Notes: a model not told the origin generated them from the letters alone. A DNA stretch of 64,000 nt from Marinobacterium rhizophilum (GCF_024397915.1 NZ_CP073347.1:4588001-4652000), one strand, 5' to 3'; positions 1 to 8,605 are shown, numbered from the stretch's first letter. Numbers and translations are program-made.

Positions 1-411
1 CGTTTTCGGGATATCCGCATCGACCGGCAGTACGAGGCCGATCTGCCGATGGTGTCCTGTTATGTGACCGAGTTGCAGCAGGTCTTTCTGAGCCTGTTCC
101 GCCACGCCTGTAATGCCCTGGGTCAGGTGGATACGGCGGACCATGAACCCTGTATTCGCATTGAGCTGAGCACCGAGTACGAGTCGTTCTGGATTCGCAT
201 TCATCACAACGGTGTGGCCCTGAGCGGTGATGAGCAGATGCACCTGTTCGAGCCCTACTTCAGCGACCCCTCTGCGGATCAGGCCCTCGATGCAGGCAAG
301 CGACTGTCGTTCTCCTACTTTGTTATCACCGAACAGCACCAGGGTCATATGGCCGTGACCTCGGATGCCGAATCCGGCACCAGCTTCCATATCGAACTCA
401 AGCTGTCATAG
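1..411 (+). CDS. Histidine-kinase-like protein, C-terminal part
   Basis: The frame is open from base 1, so only the last 136 codons are here. The residues resemble a GHKL ATPase domain of a sensor histidine kinase: an N-box-like helix (ELQQVFLSLFRHACNAL), a G1-like strand (WIRIHHNGVALS), an F-box (LFEPYF) and a closing strand ending GTSFHIELKL. The boxes are degenerate. The N-box Asn is Arg/His, G1 reads HNG instead of DNG, and the G2 glycines are mostly missing (GKRLSFSYFVI). ATP binding may therefore be weak or lost. The partner regulator, if any, lies outside the window. The domain call is fairly safe; kinase activity is not. Confidence 0.6.
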   Translation, partial: RFRDIRIDRQYEADLPMVSCYVTELQQVFLSLFRHACNALGQVDTADHEPCIRIELSTEYESFWIRIHHNGVALSGDEQMHLFEPYFSDPSADQALDAGKRLSFSYFVITEQHQGHMAVTSDAESGTSFHIELKLS

Positions 412-438
412 GGGCTGTTGCGGACATATCCGCAGCCC
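412..438 (+). terminator. Hairpin after the kinase-like gene
   Basis: Directly after the stop codon a 6-bp perfect stem TGCGGA/TCCGCA with a CATA loop is extended by GGGC/GCCC around a small bulge. There is no T-run, so it may end transcription weakly or stabilise the mRNA end. Confidence 0.4.
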
Positions 439-453
439 TAAAGCCTGAGACGC

Positions 454-478
454 AAAAAGGCGGGCTTGTGTGCCCGCC
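454..478 (-). terminator. Rho-independent terminator, minus strand
   Basis: Stem GGCGGGC/GCCCGCC (459-465 with 472-478), loop TTGTGT. Read on the minus strand it is followed by five T. It sits just past the alpha-glucosidase remnant, so it was probably that gene's terminator. Confidence 0.75.
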
Positions 479-506
479 TCAGTTCCTGCCCTGCAGTGAT
501 TGCTGC

Positions 507-800
507 CTAGCGTTGCAGGATGGCGAAGCCGTTACCCTGCAGCTCCAGCACATTGTGCCCCGTGTTGCCGTTTCACCGATCAGGATAGCCTTGCCATCGC
601 AGCTGAGTTGCTGTGTCTGCGCAGACAGGTTGAAGACGCAGCGCACTTCGCCGCCTCGCATGAATGACAGGAGGGGCTCGTCGGTCGTCTGAAAGACGGT
701 GTTGCCGGTTCTGAGGCTTTCGTGCTCGCGCGGTAGGTGCAGCGTGCGGCGGTAAAACTCGAGTGCATAGCTCTCTACAGCTAGCGGCTGGCGGGGGCGA
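507..800 (-). pseudogene. Alpha-glucosidase (GH13) C-terminal remnant, frameshifted
   Basis: The minus strand encodes a stretch typical of the end of GH13 alpha-glucosidases: ALEFYRRTLHLPREHESLRTG, then DEPLLSFMRGGEVRCVFNLSA. Near base 565 the frame breaks. The original tail continues in the next frame as GNTGHNVLELQGNGFAILQR and stops at 507-509. Upstream of about base 790 the catalytic barrel is absent, and the piece just before ALEFYRR looks shortened. So this is a double-damaged 3' relic followed by its own terminator. Bases 801-975, between it and the next gene, hold nothing I recognise. The family call rests on motif memory. Confidence 0.6.
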
Positions 801-975
801 AAAATGGTCAGTTGACGGGGAGGGAGGAGCGTTGCACCATTCTGCCGGGCTATCAAGCGGGGGCAGGGTGACCGTGAGGGTGGCTTCGTGCTCCAGATTG
901 GCCGAGATGGGGAAGGGCATTGTCCAGCGGTGGACAAAGCCCCCCTTGGTTGTTGACTACGGCACCAGGCCCAGA

Positions 976-1992
976 TCAGAGACCCAGGCGGGTACCGGCG
1001 TTGGCCAGAATCGCGCGATCGAAGATCTCCTTGCCGACAACGATATCGCAGACGGCCATGCCGATGTTGCTGTTGACGATCAGCTCGTCGCTATGGCTGC
1101 GTCCCGGCTTGATGCCGGCGAGAATCTCGCCGGTTTCGGCATAGATGCTTGGAAGGCCTTCGGGGAAATAACCCATACCGGCAAAGAGTTCGTGTTCCTC
1201 AATGCTGTCGACGATGTATTTGTCGGCGCGCCTGGAGGTTTCCGGTGCCCAGAATGTATTAAGGTCGCAGGGCAGTATTGTCTGTCCCCTGGACACCCAC
1301 TCGTCCTTCACCACCGACAGGCGGTCCTTGAGAATGATGGTGGCCGAACAGAGCACCTCGCAGCTCTTGGTGACCTCCTCTGCAGAACGTCCTTTCACGA
1401 TCTCAACATCAATCAGTGGCTGAACCTCGCGGATGAGGTTGTCCATCGATGCTTCATTGATATCGTAGATATAGATTTTCTTCAGCTTCTTCAGCGTGTG
1501 AACGATGTACTTCACGTGCTCGATACCCTGAACGCCGCAGCCGAACATACCGAATGTTTCGGCATCCGGATGCAAGGCTGCGGCGGCCAGGACCGTCACT
1601 GCGGGCGTGCGGACGGCGGTAATCCAGGTCGAGTCCATCAGTGCAACGGGGGCGCCGGTGTCGACATCATTGACCACCAGCAATCCGGTGGTCTGCGGCA
1701 GATCATGCTCCTTCGGGTTGCGCGGATAGCACTCGATCCATTTCATGCCCACGGCCTTCTTTGACGGCACATAAGCCGGCATCGCGTGGTAAAAAACATC
1801 GTCGTAGGGGTGAACGCCGATTTTTGCCGGCATCTCGAAGCGTTTGTGGCCATGCTCGATCAGGGCTTCACGTGTCAGCCCGAGAATGTCTTCGGGTGTC
1901 AGACCGATATTGATGACCTCCTGCTTGGTCAGATAAAGCATCTGCCTGCCGATATCGAGGTGATTCTGGATCTGGATTCTGTCCAGGGTCAT
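976..1992 (-). CDS. Ornithine cyclodeaminase / mu-crystallin family protein
   Basis: 338 residues, normal family length. Members deaminate ornithine to proline, reduce cyclic imines such as 1-pyrroline-2-carboxylate, or act as amino-acid dehydrogenases with NAD(P)H. Visible marks: MKWIECYP with the substrate Lys (about residue 83), DSTWITAVRTPAVTVLAA with the Arg-Thr pair, a Rossmann loop FGCGVQGIEH (about 149-158), and SNIGMAVCDIVVGKE near the end. A GGAG box stands 8 bases before the ATG. It is transcribed away from purU-folD-TRAP and shares their regulatory region, so the substrate may be a nitrogen compound imported by that TRAP system. The exact reaction cannot be read from sequence. Confidence 0.85.
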   Translation of the reverse strand: MTLDRIQIQNHLDIGRQMLYLTKQEVINIGLTPEDILGLTREALIEHGHKRFEMPAKIGVHPYDDVFYHAMPAYVPSKKAVGMKWIECYPRNPKEHDLPQTTGLLVVNDVDTGAPVALMDSTWITAVRTPAVTVLAAAALHPDAETFGMFGCGVQGIEHVKYIVHTLKKLKKIYIYDINEASMDNLIREVQPLIDVEIVKGRSAEEVTKSCEVLCSATIILKDRLSVVKDEWVSRGQTILPCDLNTFWAPETSRRADKYIVDSIEEHELFAGMGYFPEGLPSIYAETGEILAGIKPGRSHSDELIVNSNIGMAVCDIVVGKEIFDRAILANAGTRLGL

Positions 1993-2163
1993 AAGGGTTT
2001 CTCCGCCTGAGGTTTATTTTATAAGCGTTTAATGAAGGTCGAATCGTTTTTGCAATGGTTTCTTTTTAAATCGACGATCCCTGATCGGTAATTTAATTTT
2101 GGTTCTGCCTGAATCTGACGTTATTTATATTTCGGTCATGCCTCCTGCCGCAATGGATAATTC

Positions 2164-2189
2164 GGAATCGCTGTATTCCATGCTGGAAT
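2164..2189 (-). promoter_or_regulatory. Operator candidate 1: GGAAT-N6-ATTCC-N5-GGAAT
   Basis: Three 5-bp half sites at 2164-2168, 2175-2179 and 2185-2189. The inner pair extends to a perfect TATTCCA-TGC-TGGAATA. Half sites repeat every 10-11 bp, so they lie on one face of the helix. TTCC-N5-GGAA also fits the T-N11-A rule of LysR boxes, so the LysR at 7646 is the likely ligand (inference). The cluster faces the minus-strand gene. Confidence 0.65.
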
Positions 2190-2297
2190 ATTTGTTTTAA
2201 CTATTTGATTTATATTGTTTTTAGGGTCTTACTTTTGTTCTGATGGCGGGTGGGTGTAAATCGGTTTTACGTATGGGGAATTGTAATTAATTAAGCC

Positions 2298-2323
2298 ATT
2301 CCGGGTTGGAATGCCTCAATTCC
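2298..2323 (+). promoter_or_regulatory. Operator candidate 2: ATTCC-N5-GGAAT-N6-ATTCC
   Basis: Half sites at 2298-2302, 2308-2312 and 2319-2323. The architecture is the exact reverse complement of candidate 1, including the 5- and 6-bp gaps, so each cluster has the same orientation toward its own gene. This one faces purU. Confidence 0.65.
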
Positions 2324-2527
2324 AATTGATCCTTTGCGTAGGACCGCTTGGCTGAATTATAAATGTTTCTGTGATCGGGCTTATCGAAAGACTTTTCTTT
2401 TGCATAGCTGCATAAAAACGGCATTAAGCGGATAAAAGACCTCCGGTGTCGGCTGCTTATATAGGGTCGCTAGCCGCTAACAGATGCCGCTGAATAATCC
2501 CTCGAGACACCTCAACAGGAGTGCGGA

Positions 2528-3382
2528 ATGAGTACTAAAAAATATGTCCTAACGCTCGCTTGCGATGACAGAAAAGGTGTGATTGCCGCCGTAGGAGGGT
2601 CGATAGCAGAGCAGGGCGGCAATATTGTCGAGAGCGGTCAGTACGTCGACCCGGACAATAACCGCTTTTTCATGCGCGTCTGTTTTCAGATCGCTCCGGC
2701 GGTGACGCTGAGCGACCTGCAAACGCGTTTCGAGCCCGTCGCCAGCCGCTACGATATGGAATGGCATTTCCATGACCTGGACGTCAAGCCGCGGGTGATG
2801 ATCATGGTGTCGCAGCTGGGTCACTGCCTTAATGACCTGTTGTATCGCAACAGCATCCGGCAGTTGCCGATGGAACTGGTCTCGATCGTTTCCAACCATG
2901 AAAGCTACCGGCGCCGGGCCGAGCATGAAGGGGTGGATTTCCACTATATGCCGATCACCGTCGAGACCAAGCTCGAGCAGGAAGCAAAGCTTGTCGATCT
3001 GGTCGAGGAGCAGCAGATCGATCTGGTGATACTGGCGCGCTACATGCAGGTGTTGTCCGATGAACTCTGTCGGACACTGTCCGGCAAGGTCATCAATATT
3101 CACCACTCCTTCCTGCCGAGCTTCAAGGGCGCGCGTCCCTATCACCAGGCGCACAAACGTGGCGTAAAACTGATCGGCGCCACCGCGCATTATGTGACGG
3201 CGGACCTGGATGAAGGCCCGATTATCGAGCAGGGCGTTCAGCGGGTAGATCATGCCGCTTGCGCGGATAGCATGGTGGCCATCGGGCGCGACACTGAATG
3301 TCAGGTACTGGCCAAGGCCGTCAAACTTCACCTCGAACACAGGATCCTGCTGAATGAAGACCGAACTGTCATTTTTCACTGA
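2528..3382 (+). CDS. purU: Formyltetrahydrofolate deformylase
   Basis: Hydrolyses 10-formyl-THF to formate and THF, releasing folate from one-carbon overload. 284 residues, normal length. An N-terminal ACT-type domain (about 5-80, LACDDRKGVIAAVGG) is followed by a formyltransferase fold (about 88-284) with NIHHSFLPSFKGARPY and the catalytic Asp in DLDEGPIIEQ. AGGAG precedes the ATG at good spacing. The 3' end overlaps folD by 29 bp, so the two are translationally coupled. PurU next to FolD is typical of loci that burn methyl groups taken from N- or S-methyl compounds. The demethylase is not in this window. Confidence 0.95.
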   Translation: MSTKKYVLTLACDDRKGVIAAVGGSIAEQGGNIVESGQYVDPDNNRFFMRVCFQIAPAVTLSDLQTRFEPVASRYDMEWHFHDLDVKPRVMIMVSQLGHCLNDLLYRNSIRQLPMELVSIVSNHESYRRRAEHEGVDFHYMPITVETKLEQEAKLVDLVEEQQIDLVILARYMQVLSDELCRTLSGKVINIHHSFLPSFKGARPYHQAHKRGVKLIGATAHYVTADLDEGPIIEQGVQRVDHAACADSMVAIGRDTECQVLAKAVKLHLEHRILLNEDRTVIFH

Positions 3383-4253
3383 GCCCTGCGTCCGGGTCAT
3401 CGACGGCCGCGCAGCGGCCGATTACCTGCTGGTCTCGATCGGGCACAGGGTGCAGCAGGCGGGCCTAACGCCCGGGCTGGCGGTCATCCTGGTCGGCAGC
3501 GATCCGGCGAGCAGTGTCTATGTGCGCAACAAGGGGCGCTGTGCCCAAGCCTGTGGTTTCCTGTCGCGTCAATACGATCTGCCGGAAACGACCGCCGAGT
3601 CGGAGCTGATCGAGCTGATCGAACGGCTCAACGTCGACCCGGACATTCACGGCATTCTGGTGCAGCTGCCGCTGCCGCGGCAGATCGACCCGCACCGAGT
3701 GATTCAGGCGATCGAGCCGGCCAAGGACGTCGACGGCTTCCACTACCGCAACGTCGGCCTGCTGGCGGCCGGCAATCCTGGGGAAGCCCTGGTGCCCTGC
3801 ACGCCGCTCGGCTGCCTGCATCTGATACGGCAGCAGCTGGGCGACAGTCTGAGCGGCAGGCACGCGGTGGTGATCGGGCGCTCCAATATCGTTGGCAAAC
3901 CCATGGCCAACCTGTTGCTGCAGGCCGACTGCACGGTGACGGTACTGCACAGTCGCAGCCAGGATCCTGAAAAACTCTGCCGGCAGGCGGATATCGTGGT
4001 CGCGGCGGTCGGGATTCCGGGGCTGGTGAAATCAAGCTGGATCAAGCCCGGTGCCGTCGTCATCGATGTCGGCATCAACCGGCTCGAGCAGGCGGATGGC
4101 ACAGCCAGGCTGGTCGGTGATGTCGACTTCGATGACGTCTATCCCGTTGCCTCGGCCATCACCCCGGTACCCGGCGGTGTAGGGCCCATGACAATCGCGA
4201 TGCTGATGCAGAACACTCTGGAGTCGGCAATGCGACTCAACGGCAAGCGATAG
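3354..4253 (+). CDS. folD: Methylenetetrahydrofolate dehydrogenase / cyclohydrolase
   Basis: Bifunctional enzyme converting 5,10-methylene-THF to methenyl-THF (NADP+) and on to 10-formyl-THF, the substrate of the upstream PurU. 299 residues. Tyr56 and Lys60 form the catalytic YxxxK; KDVDGFH carries the substrate Asp. The Rossmann part has VVIGRSNIVGKPMANLL, and PGGVGPMT closes the family signature. This copy sits in a catabolic operon and is probably a second, pathway-specific folD, since housekeeping folD is normally elsewhere (inference). There is a 213-bp gap to the TRAP binding protein. Confidence 0.95.
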   Translation: MKTELSFFTEPCVRVIDGRAAADYLLVSIGHRVQQAGLTPGLAVILVGSDPASSVYVRNKGRCAQACGFLSRQYDLPETTAESELIELIERLNVDPDIHGILVQLPLPRQIDPHRVIQAIEPAKDVDGFHYRNVGLLAAGNPGEALVPCTPLGCLHLIRQQLGDSLSGRHAVVIGRSNIVGKPMANLLLQADCTVTVLHSRSQDPEKLCRQADIVVAAVGIPGLVKSSWIKPGAVVIDVGINRLEQADGTARLVGDVDFDDVYPVASAITPVPGGVGPMTIAMLMQNTLESAMRLNGKR

Positions 4254-4466
4254 GGGAAAAAGCATCCGGGGCAGCTGAATGCTGTCCTGGAGCCCCCCTG
4301 TTAATCCGGTCGACCAGGTCGCCGGGGCAACAGGGTAAACGCAATATCTCAAGTACGTCCTTTTCCAAAGGCGCTCGGTGATTTTCGATGTCTTACGGCC
4401 ATCGCGAGGTCCGCGCGTCTTTATGAAAGAGGTATTGCAACCAATAACAATAGAGGACTGTAACGA

Positions 4467-5501
4467 ATGAAAATAATGACAAAATCTCGCCGTTTTATTT
4501 CGGTTATTGCGCTGCTTTGCTTTGGGTTGTTTGGTGGCATTGCAACGGCAGCACAAACGGTGAAAATAAATTTTGCCGGCATGTTCGCGCCGGATCACCC
4601 GGTCACCCAGGCGCAGCAAGCCTTCAAGCAAGAGGTGGAAGAGGCGACCGACGGGCGCGTCGAGGTCCGCGTTTTTCCCGCCAACCAATTGGGCGACTAT
4701 ACCCAGGTATTCGAGGAGTTGCGGCGCGGTACCATTGATATGGGGTTGATCACGATTCCCAGCCAGTTCGATACCCGACTGGAGATCATGTATCTGCATT
4801 ATCTGGCGATGAACTACGACGAAGTCCGCAAGACTTATATGCCGGGCTCGTTCCTGTTTTCGACGATGGAGCGGCTGGTCGGCGACCTCGGCGTCAACTT
4901 CATGGCCTTTGAAGTCGACGGTTTCGGCGGCTTCGGCCTGACCAGGCTGCCCGAGAACGTCACGGATCCACAGGCCGCGAAGGACATACTGCTGCGGGTG
5001 CCGCCGATGGATATCTTCAAGGTGGCGGCCGAGGACCAGGGTTTCCAGACCGTGGCCGTTCCTTTCGCCGAACTCTATACCTCGTTGCAGACTGGGGTTG
5101 CCGACGGCTGGAGCGGCGGTTCGTCGATGCTCAACTATCTGCAGTTCCGCGATGTGATCAAGCATTTCGTCGTCGCCAATAACTTCATCGATGCCTACGG
5201 CTGGCTGGCCAGCGAGAAACTCTGGGACAAGCTTTCACCGCAGGATCGCAAGATCGTCCGGGAGACGGCGCTGAAATATGCACTGCAGAGCATCGACGAG
5301 GCTGAGGAAAACGATCGTGCCCATCAGCAGAAGCTGGAGGAAAACGGCATCAATGTCGTGAAGCTCTCGGACAAGCAACTGCAGGCCTGGGCGCAGCAGG
5401 CACGGACTGTCACCTGGCCGAAGCTGAGACCCCGCCTGACGGATGAGCTGATCGACGGCATGCAGGCCGCCTACGCCACTGTGCAGGCTGCGGCCGAATA
5501 A
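4467..5501 (+). CDS. TRAP transporter solute-binding protein (DctP family)
   Basis: Periplasmic receptor for a Na+-driven TRAP importer, 344 residues. Signal peptide about 1-29 with cleavage after TATA. The mature protein starts QTVKINFAGMFAPDHPVTQAQ. The conserved Arg that clamps substrate carboxylates is in ILLRVPPMDIF, followed by the VPFAELYTSLQTGVADG stretch. AGAGGA stands upstream of the ATG. With the small and large membrane proteins that follow it makes a complete importer. The neighbours (purU, folD, ornithine-cyclodeaminase family) suggest a methylated or cyclic amino-acid-like substrate, but TRAP ligands cannot be deduced from sequence. Confidence 0.9.
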   Translation: MKIMTKSRRFISVIALLCFGLFGGIATAAQTVKINFAGMFAPDHPVTQAQQAFKQEVEEATDGRVEVRVFPANQLGDYTQVFEELRRGTIDMGLITIPSQFDTRLEIMYLHYLAMNYDEVRKTYMPGSFLFSTMERLVGDLGVNFMAFEVDGFGGFGLTRLPENVTDPQAAKDILLRVPPMDIFKVAAEDQGFQTVAVPFAELYTSLQTGVADGWSGGSSMLNYLQFRDVIKHFVVANNFIDAYGWLASEKLWDKLSPQDRKIVRETALKYALQSIDEAEENDRAHQQKLEENGINVVKLSDKQLQAWAQQARTVTWPKLRPRLTDELIDGMQAAYATVQAAAE

Positions 5502-5608
5502 TTGTCCCACCACTAGCCGGGTCGGCATCGGCCGCCCGGCCCCTGTAAACACGGGGCTGCTCCCGTCCGCGGAGCCAGTCAGCCCTTAATTTCGGACAGG
5601 AGAGGATT

Positions 5609-6154
5609 ATGGGATTTCTCAGAAAAGTCGATCGGGCACTACTGCGTCTGCAGCGTTTTCTGGCTATTGCGGGCGGGGTTTTTATCGTCCTGGGGGTCAG
5701 TTGCGGCGCTTTGTTTCGCTACGTGCTGGACAGCAGTTTTCATGGCCTTGATGAGTTGATGGTCATTGCCGCTTTCTGGATGTACTTCATGGGCGCATCC
5801 TGCGCGAGCTACGAAAAGAAGCATATCACCGCAGAAGCGTTCTCCGTTTACTGCACCAACGCGCTGTTGCGCAAACTGGTGGCCTTTACGGCGGCGGCCA
5901 TTACCTTCGGCTTGTCTGCGCTCTATACCGTTTGGGGTTGGGACTTTCTGCGTTGGAGCCTCGAAGCCGGCGGTGAAACCACCCGCCTGCAGATACCGCT
6001 GGCAGTCGGGCAGAGCGCCGTTTTTATTGGGTTTACGCTGATGACCTGGTATTTTTTCGTCGACCTGCTCAGCCAGTCGAAAAGCCTTTTCTTGCCCGCC
6101 AAACCGCTTCTCAAGACGGAAAAAACTCAATCGGATTTGTCTCCAGGTTGTTAA
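5609..6154 (+). CDS. TRAP transporter small permease (DctQ family)
   Basis: 181 residues with four predicted membrane helices (about 18-40, 50-68, 90-112, 131-155), the standard DctQ topology. It holds the binding protein to the large permease. GLDELMVIAAFWMYFMGASCASYEKKHI is the typical loop between helices 2 and 3, quoted here only as its key residues E-L and H-I. AGGAGAGG lies just before the ATG. Gap of 107 bp from dctP and 106 bp to dctM; the first gap is GC-rich and can form hairpins, which would set unequal expression of binding protein and permease. Confidence 0.88.
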   Translation: MGFLRKVDRALLRLQRFLAIAGGVFIVLGVSCGALFRYVLDSSFHGLDELMVIAAFWMYFMGASCASYEKKHITAEAFSVYCTNALLRKLVAFTAAAITFGLSALYTVWGWDFLRWSLEAGGETTRLQIPLAVGQSAVFIGFTLMTWYFFVDLLSQSKSLFLPAKPLLKTEKTQSDLSPGC

Positions 6155-6260
6155 CCCCGACATGGACGCGGCATAAGACGTTCGGGGCCACTACTGGCGG
6201 TAGCGGATCTCCGTTTAACTTCCAGTTAACAATAATTTATCAAATATAGAGGCACGCCCT

Positions 6261-7559
6261 ATGCTCTCCGTAATAGCGCTTTCTATCCTGATACTGACTC
6301 TGATCATCGGGGTGCCGGTTCCTTTTGCCTTTCTGGCATCCACTACTTTTCTGATTTTTACTGCCGGTTACGATCCGAGCTTCCTGCTGCCGTTCGGCTT
6401 CAGCCGCATGAGCAACTCGGTGCTGCTGGCGATCCCACTGTTCATTATTGCTGGCGGTCTGATCAACCGAGGGCATATCGGTGACAAACTGGTCGAGCTG
6501 ATCGACCTCTTCGTCGGTCGCATCAAGGGCGGGATGGGGGTCGTGGCCGTGATCTCCTGTGCGGTCTTCGGCTCCATTACCGGCAGTGCCGCGGCGACGC
6601 TGTCGGGTATTGGGGCCATCATGTTTCCCAAGCTCAACAAGGCCGGTTATCCGGCGGGCCATTCGGCCGCGCTGATCGCCAACGCCTCGGTGCTGGGGCT
6701 GCTTATTCCGCCCAGTGCGATCATGATTCTCTATGCCTGGATAGGCAATCAATCGGTGCTGGCTGCTTTCCTGGCGACGGTCGTGCCCGGCATCATCCTG
6801 ACCCTGCTGCTCTGCCTGGTCAACGTCATGCTGGTGCGCCGACACCCCGCGCTGGTGCTGGATGCGCCGCTGGGTCGCAAAGCCTTCCAGCAGCAACTGG
6901 CCCGGCGAGGTACCAGAGCCATTCCGGCGCTGGCGATGCCGTTCCTGATTCTGGGCGGGATCTATAGCGGTTTCGTCACGCCTACCGAGGCGGCGGCGCT
7001 GGGGGTACTCTATGCCATTCCTGTCGGGTTTTTCATCTACCGCGGACTGAACGGACGCAGCCTCGTCCAGGCGCTGCTCGAGGCCGCGGTGACCACCGGC
7101 GTGATTATGGTGATGCTCTATACGGTGATGATCCTCAGCCGGCTCTACATCATGGAGGACCTGCCCGGGACTATCATGGACGCCCTGACCTCCGTGACCG
7201 AGAATCCACTGCTGATCCTGCTGATGATCAACCTGTTCATGATCATTATCGGCATGCTGATGGACGATGCCAGCGCGGTGCTGTTGGCCACTCCGATCCT
7301 GCTGCCGCTGGTGATAGCGCTGGACGTCAGCCCGATACAGTTTGCCGCCATCGTTGGCGTCAATCTCGGCATGGGTAACATCACGCCGCCAACGGCGCCG
7401 CTGCTCTATCTCAGTGGTCAGTTGAACGGCGCTCGCATCGACCAGATGATGAAGCCGACGCTGTGCATGATCGCCTTTGCCTGGCTGCCCACGCTGCTGC
7501 TCGTGACCTATGTCCCGCAACTGTCGCTCTGGCTGCCCGAGCTAGTGCTTGGTGGATAA
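6261..7559 (+). CDS. TRAP transporter large permease (DctM family)
   Basis: 432 residues, hydrophobic throughout, about 12 helices. It is the ion-coupled transport subunit. Family marks: GSITGSAAATLSGIGAIM in the first half, GLLIPPSAIMILYAW after it, and in the second half GMLMDDASAVLLATPILLP and GVNLGMGNITPPTAP. GAGG is the ribosome site. It ends the transporter operon; a LysR regulator follows after 86 bp on the same strand. There are no frameshifts or missing blocks. Confidence 0.92.
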   Translation: MLSVIALSILILTLIIGVPVPFAFLASTTFLIFTAGYDPSFLLPFGFSRMSNSVLLAIPLFIIAGGLINRGHIGDKLVELIDLFVGRIKGGMGVVAVISCAVFGSITGSAAATLSGIGAIMFPKLNKAGYPAGHSAALIANASVLGLLIPPSAIMILYAWIGNQSVLAAFLATVVPGIILTLLLCLVNVMLVRRHPALVLDAPLGRKAFQQQLARRGTRAIPALAMPFLILGGIYSGFVTPTEAAALGVLYAIPVGFFIYRGLNGRSLVQALLEAAVTTGVIMVMLYTVMILSRLYIMEDLPGTIMDALTSVTENPLLILLMINLFMIIIGMLMDDASAVLLATPILLPLVIALDVSPIQFAAIVGVNLGMGNITPPTAPLLYLSGQLNGARIDQMMKPTLCMIAFAWLPTLLLVTYVPQLSLWLPELVLGG

Positions 7560-7645
7560 GTTTTTGAGCGACGCAGGCTCGACAGGGCAGCGCTTATAGG
7601 AAGCAATAGAGGGCGGGGTGCTATCCGTGAAGGGGTTCAGTATAT

Positions 7646-8605
7646 ATGCTTGAGTGGTATGCAACACACAGGATCCGCACGATGCGTCTGGCCCGACGAC
7701 TTCCTCCGCTGGACACTCTGATCAGCTTCGAGGCTGTAGCCCGTCACGGTAGCTTTACCGCGGCGGCCAGCGAACTCTGCCTGACTCAGAGTGCCGTCAG
7801 CAAGCAGGTGCGGGCTCTCGAGGAAAGTTTGCACCTGACGCTGTTCCATCGACATGCCCGCGGTATCGAACTCAATGAGGCGGGCCAGCAACTGCTGATC
7901 GACGTCCAGCCGCTGCTGTACAGTCTGGTGCGCACGGTCGAGCGACTGCAACAGGCCCAGGATGCCAATACGGTTACGGTCGCGGCGACCCATGCCGTAT
8001 CCCACCACTGGCTGTTTCCGCGGCTCACCGCTTTCAATCGGGCTCATCCGGAAATCCGGGTCAGTATTCACTCGAGCAACGAGATTACCGAAGACGGCAT
8101 CGGTGACTACGATTTCGGCATTCTCTATGGCGAAGGTCAGTGGCCCAGCCTGGAGTTGGCGCCGCTATTTGCCGAGTGTATCTATCCGGTGTGCCATGTG
8201 GACTATCCGGTGGTCCCCCCCGAGTCGCTTGAGGCCCTGCTGAGCCTCCAGTTGATACAGCTCGACTCCCGTGCCTGGAACTGCCTGGACTGGCGAGAAT
8301 GGTTCGGTCATTTCGGCATCGACTATCAGCCTCCGGCCGATGCCCTCACCTTCAATCAGGTCACGCTGGTCTACAACGCTGCACTCGAGGGGATGGGAAT
8401 CGCCCTGGGCTGGGACTTCATGGTTGCCGGACCGATTGAGCGCGGCCAGCTGACGCGGGTCGGGCGCTTCGCCTATGAGACCGGCAGGCATGATTATCTG
8501 GTCCACCTGCGCCATAAGCGGCTCTCGAAGGCAGCGCAGATATTCAGGGACTGGATGCTGGACTCGCTGGAGGCTAGCGGCGACCAGGCTCAGCTCAGCA
8601 GCTGA
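7646..8605 (+). CDS. LysR-family regulator (GcvA-like)
   Basis: 319 residues. N-terminal winged helix-turn-helix (PPLDTLISFEAVARHGSFTA, then AASELCLTQSAVSKQVRALEE) and a C-terminal effector domain. The start at 7646 has AGGGG 10 bases upstream. An alternative ATG at 7682 would give the usual MRLARRLPPL beginning and cannot be excluded. As the only regulator beside the TRAP/purU/folD locus it is the likely activator acting at the ATTCC/GGAAT clusters near 2.2-2.3 kb (inference). Its last 16 bp overlap, tail to tail, the stop region of the DeoR-type gene. Confidence 0.88.
   Translation: MLEWYATHRIRTMRLARRLPPLDTLISFEAVARHGSFTAAASELCLTQSAVSKQVRALEESLHLTLFHRHARGIELNEAGQQLLIDVQPLLYSLVRTVERLQQAQDANTVTVAATHAVSHHWLFPRLTAFNRAHPEIRVSIHSSNEITEDGIGDYDFGILYGEGQWPSLELAPLFAECIYPVCHVDYPVVPPESLEALLSLQLIQLDSRAWNCLDWREWFGHFGIDYQPPADALTFNQVTLVYNAALEGMGIALGWDFMVAGPIERGQLTRVGRFAYETGRHDYLVHLRHKRLSKAAQIFRDWMLDSLEASGDQAQLSS

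Larger units (their letters stand above)
1993..2527. promoter_or_regulatory. Divergent promoter region, AT-rich
   Basis: 535 bp without a gene, clearly more AT-rich than the flanking genes. It separates the ornithine-cyclodeaminase-family gene (minus) from purU (plus) and contains the two half-site clusters listed separately. No credible small ORF was seen. Confidence 0.7.

Noticed and set aside
479..937. Intact 152-codon gene on the minus strand
   Set aside because: Its recognisable part continues in another frame to a different stop (507-509), so it is a frameshifted alpha-glucosidase relic.
763..1764. 333-codon frame antisense to the cyclodeaminase gene
   Set aside because: It mirrors the minus-strand gene, which has clear family motifs and a ribosome site.
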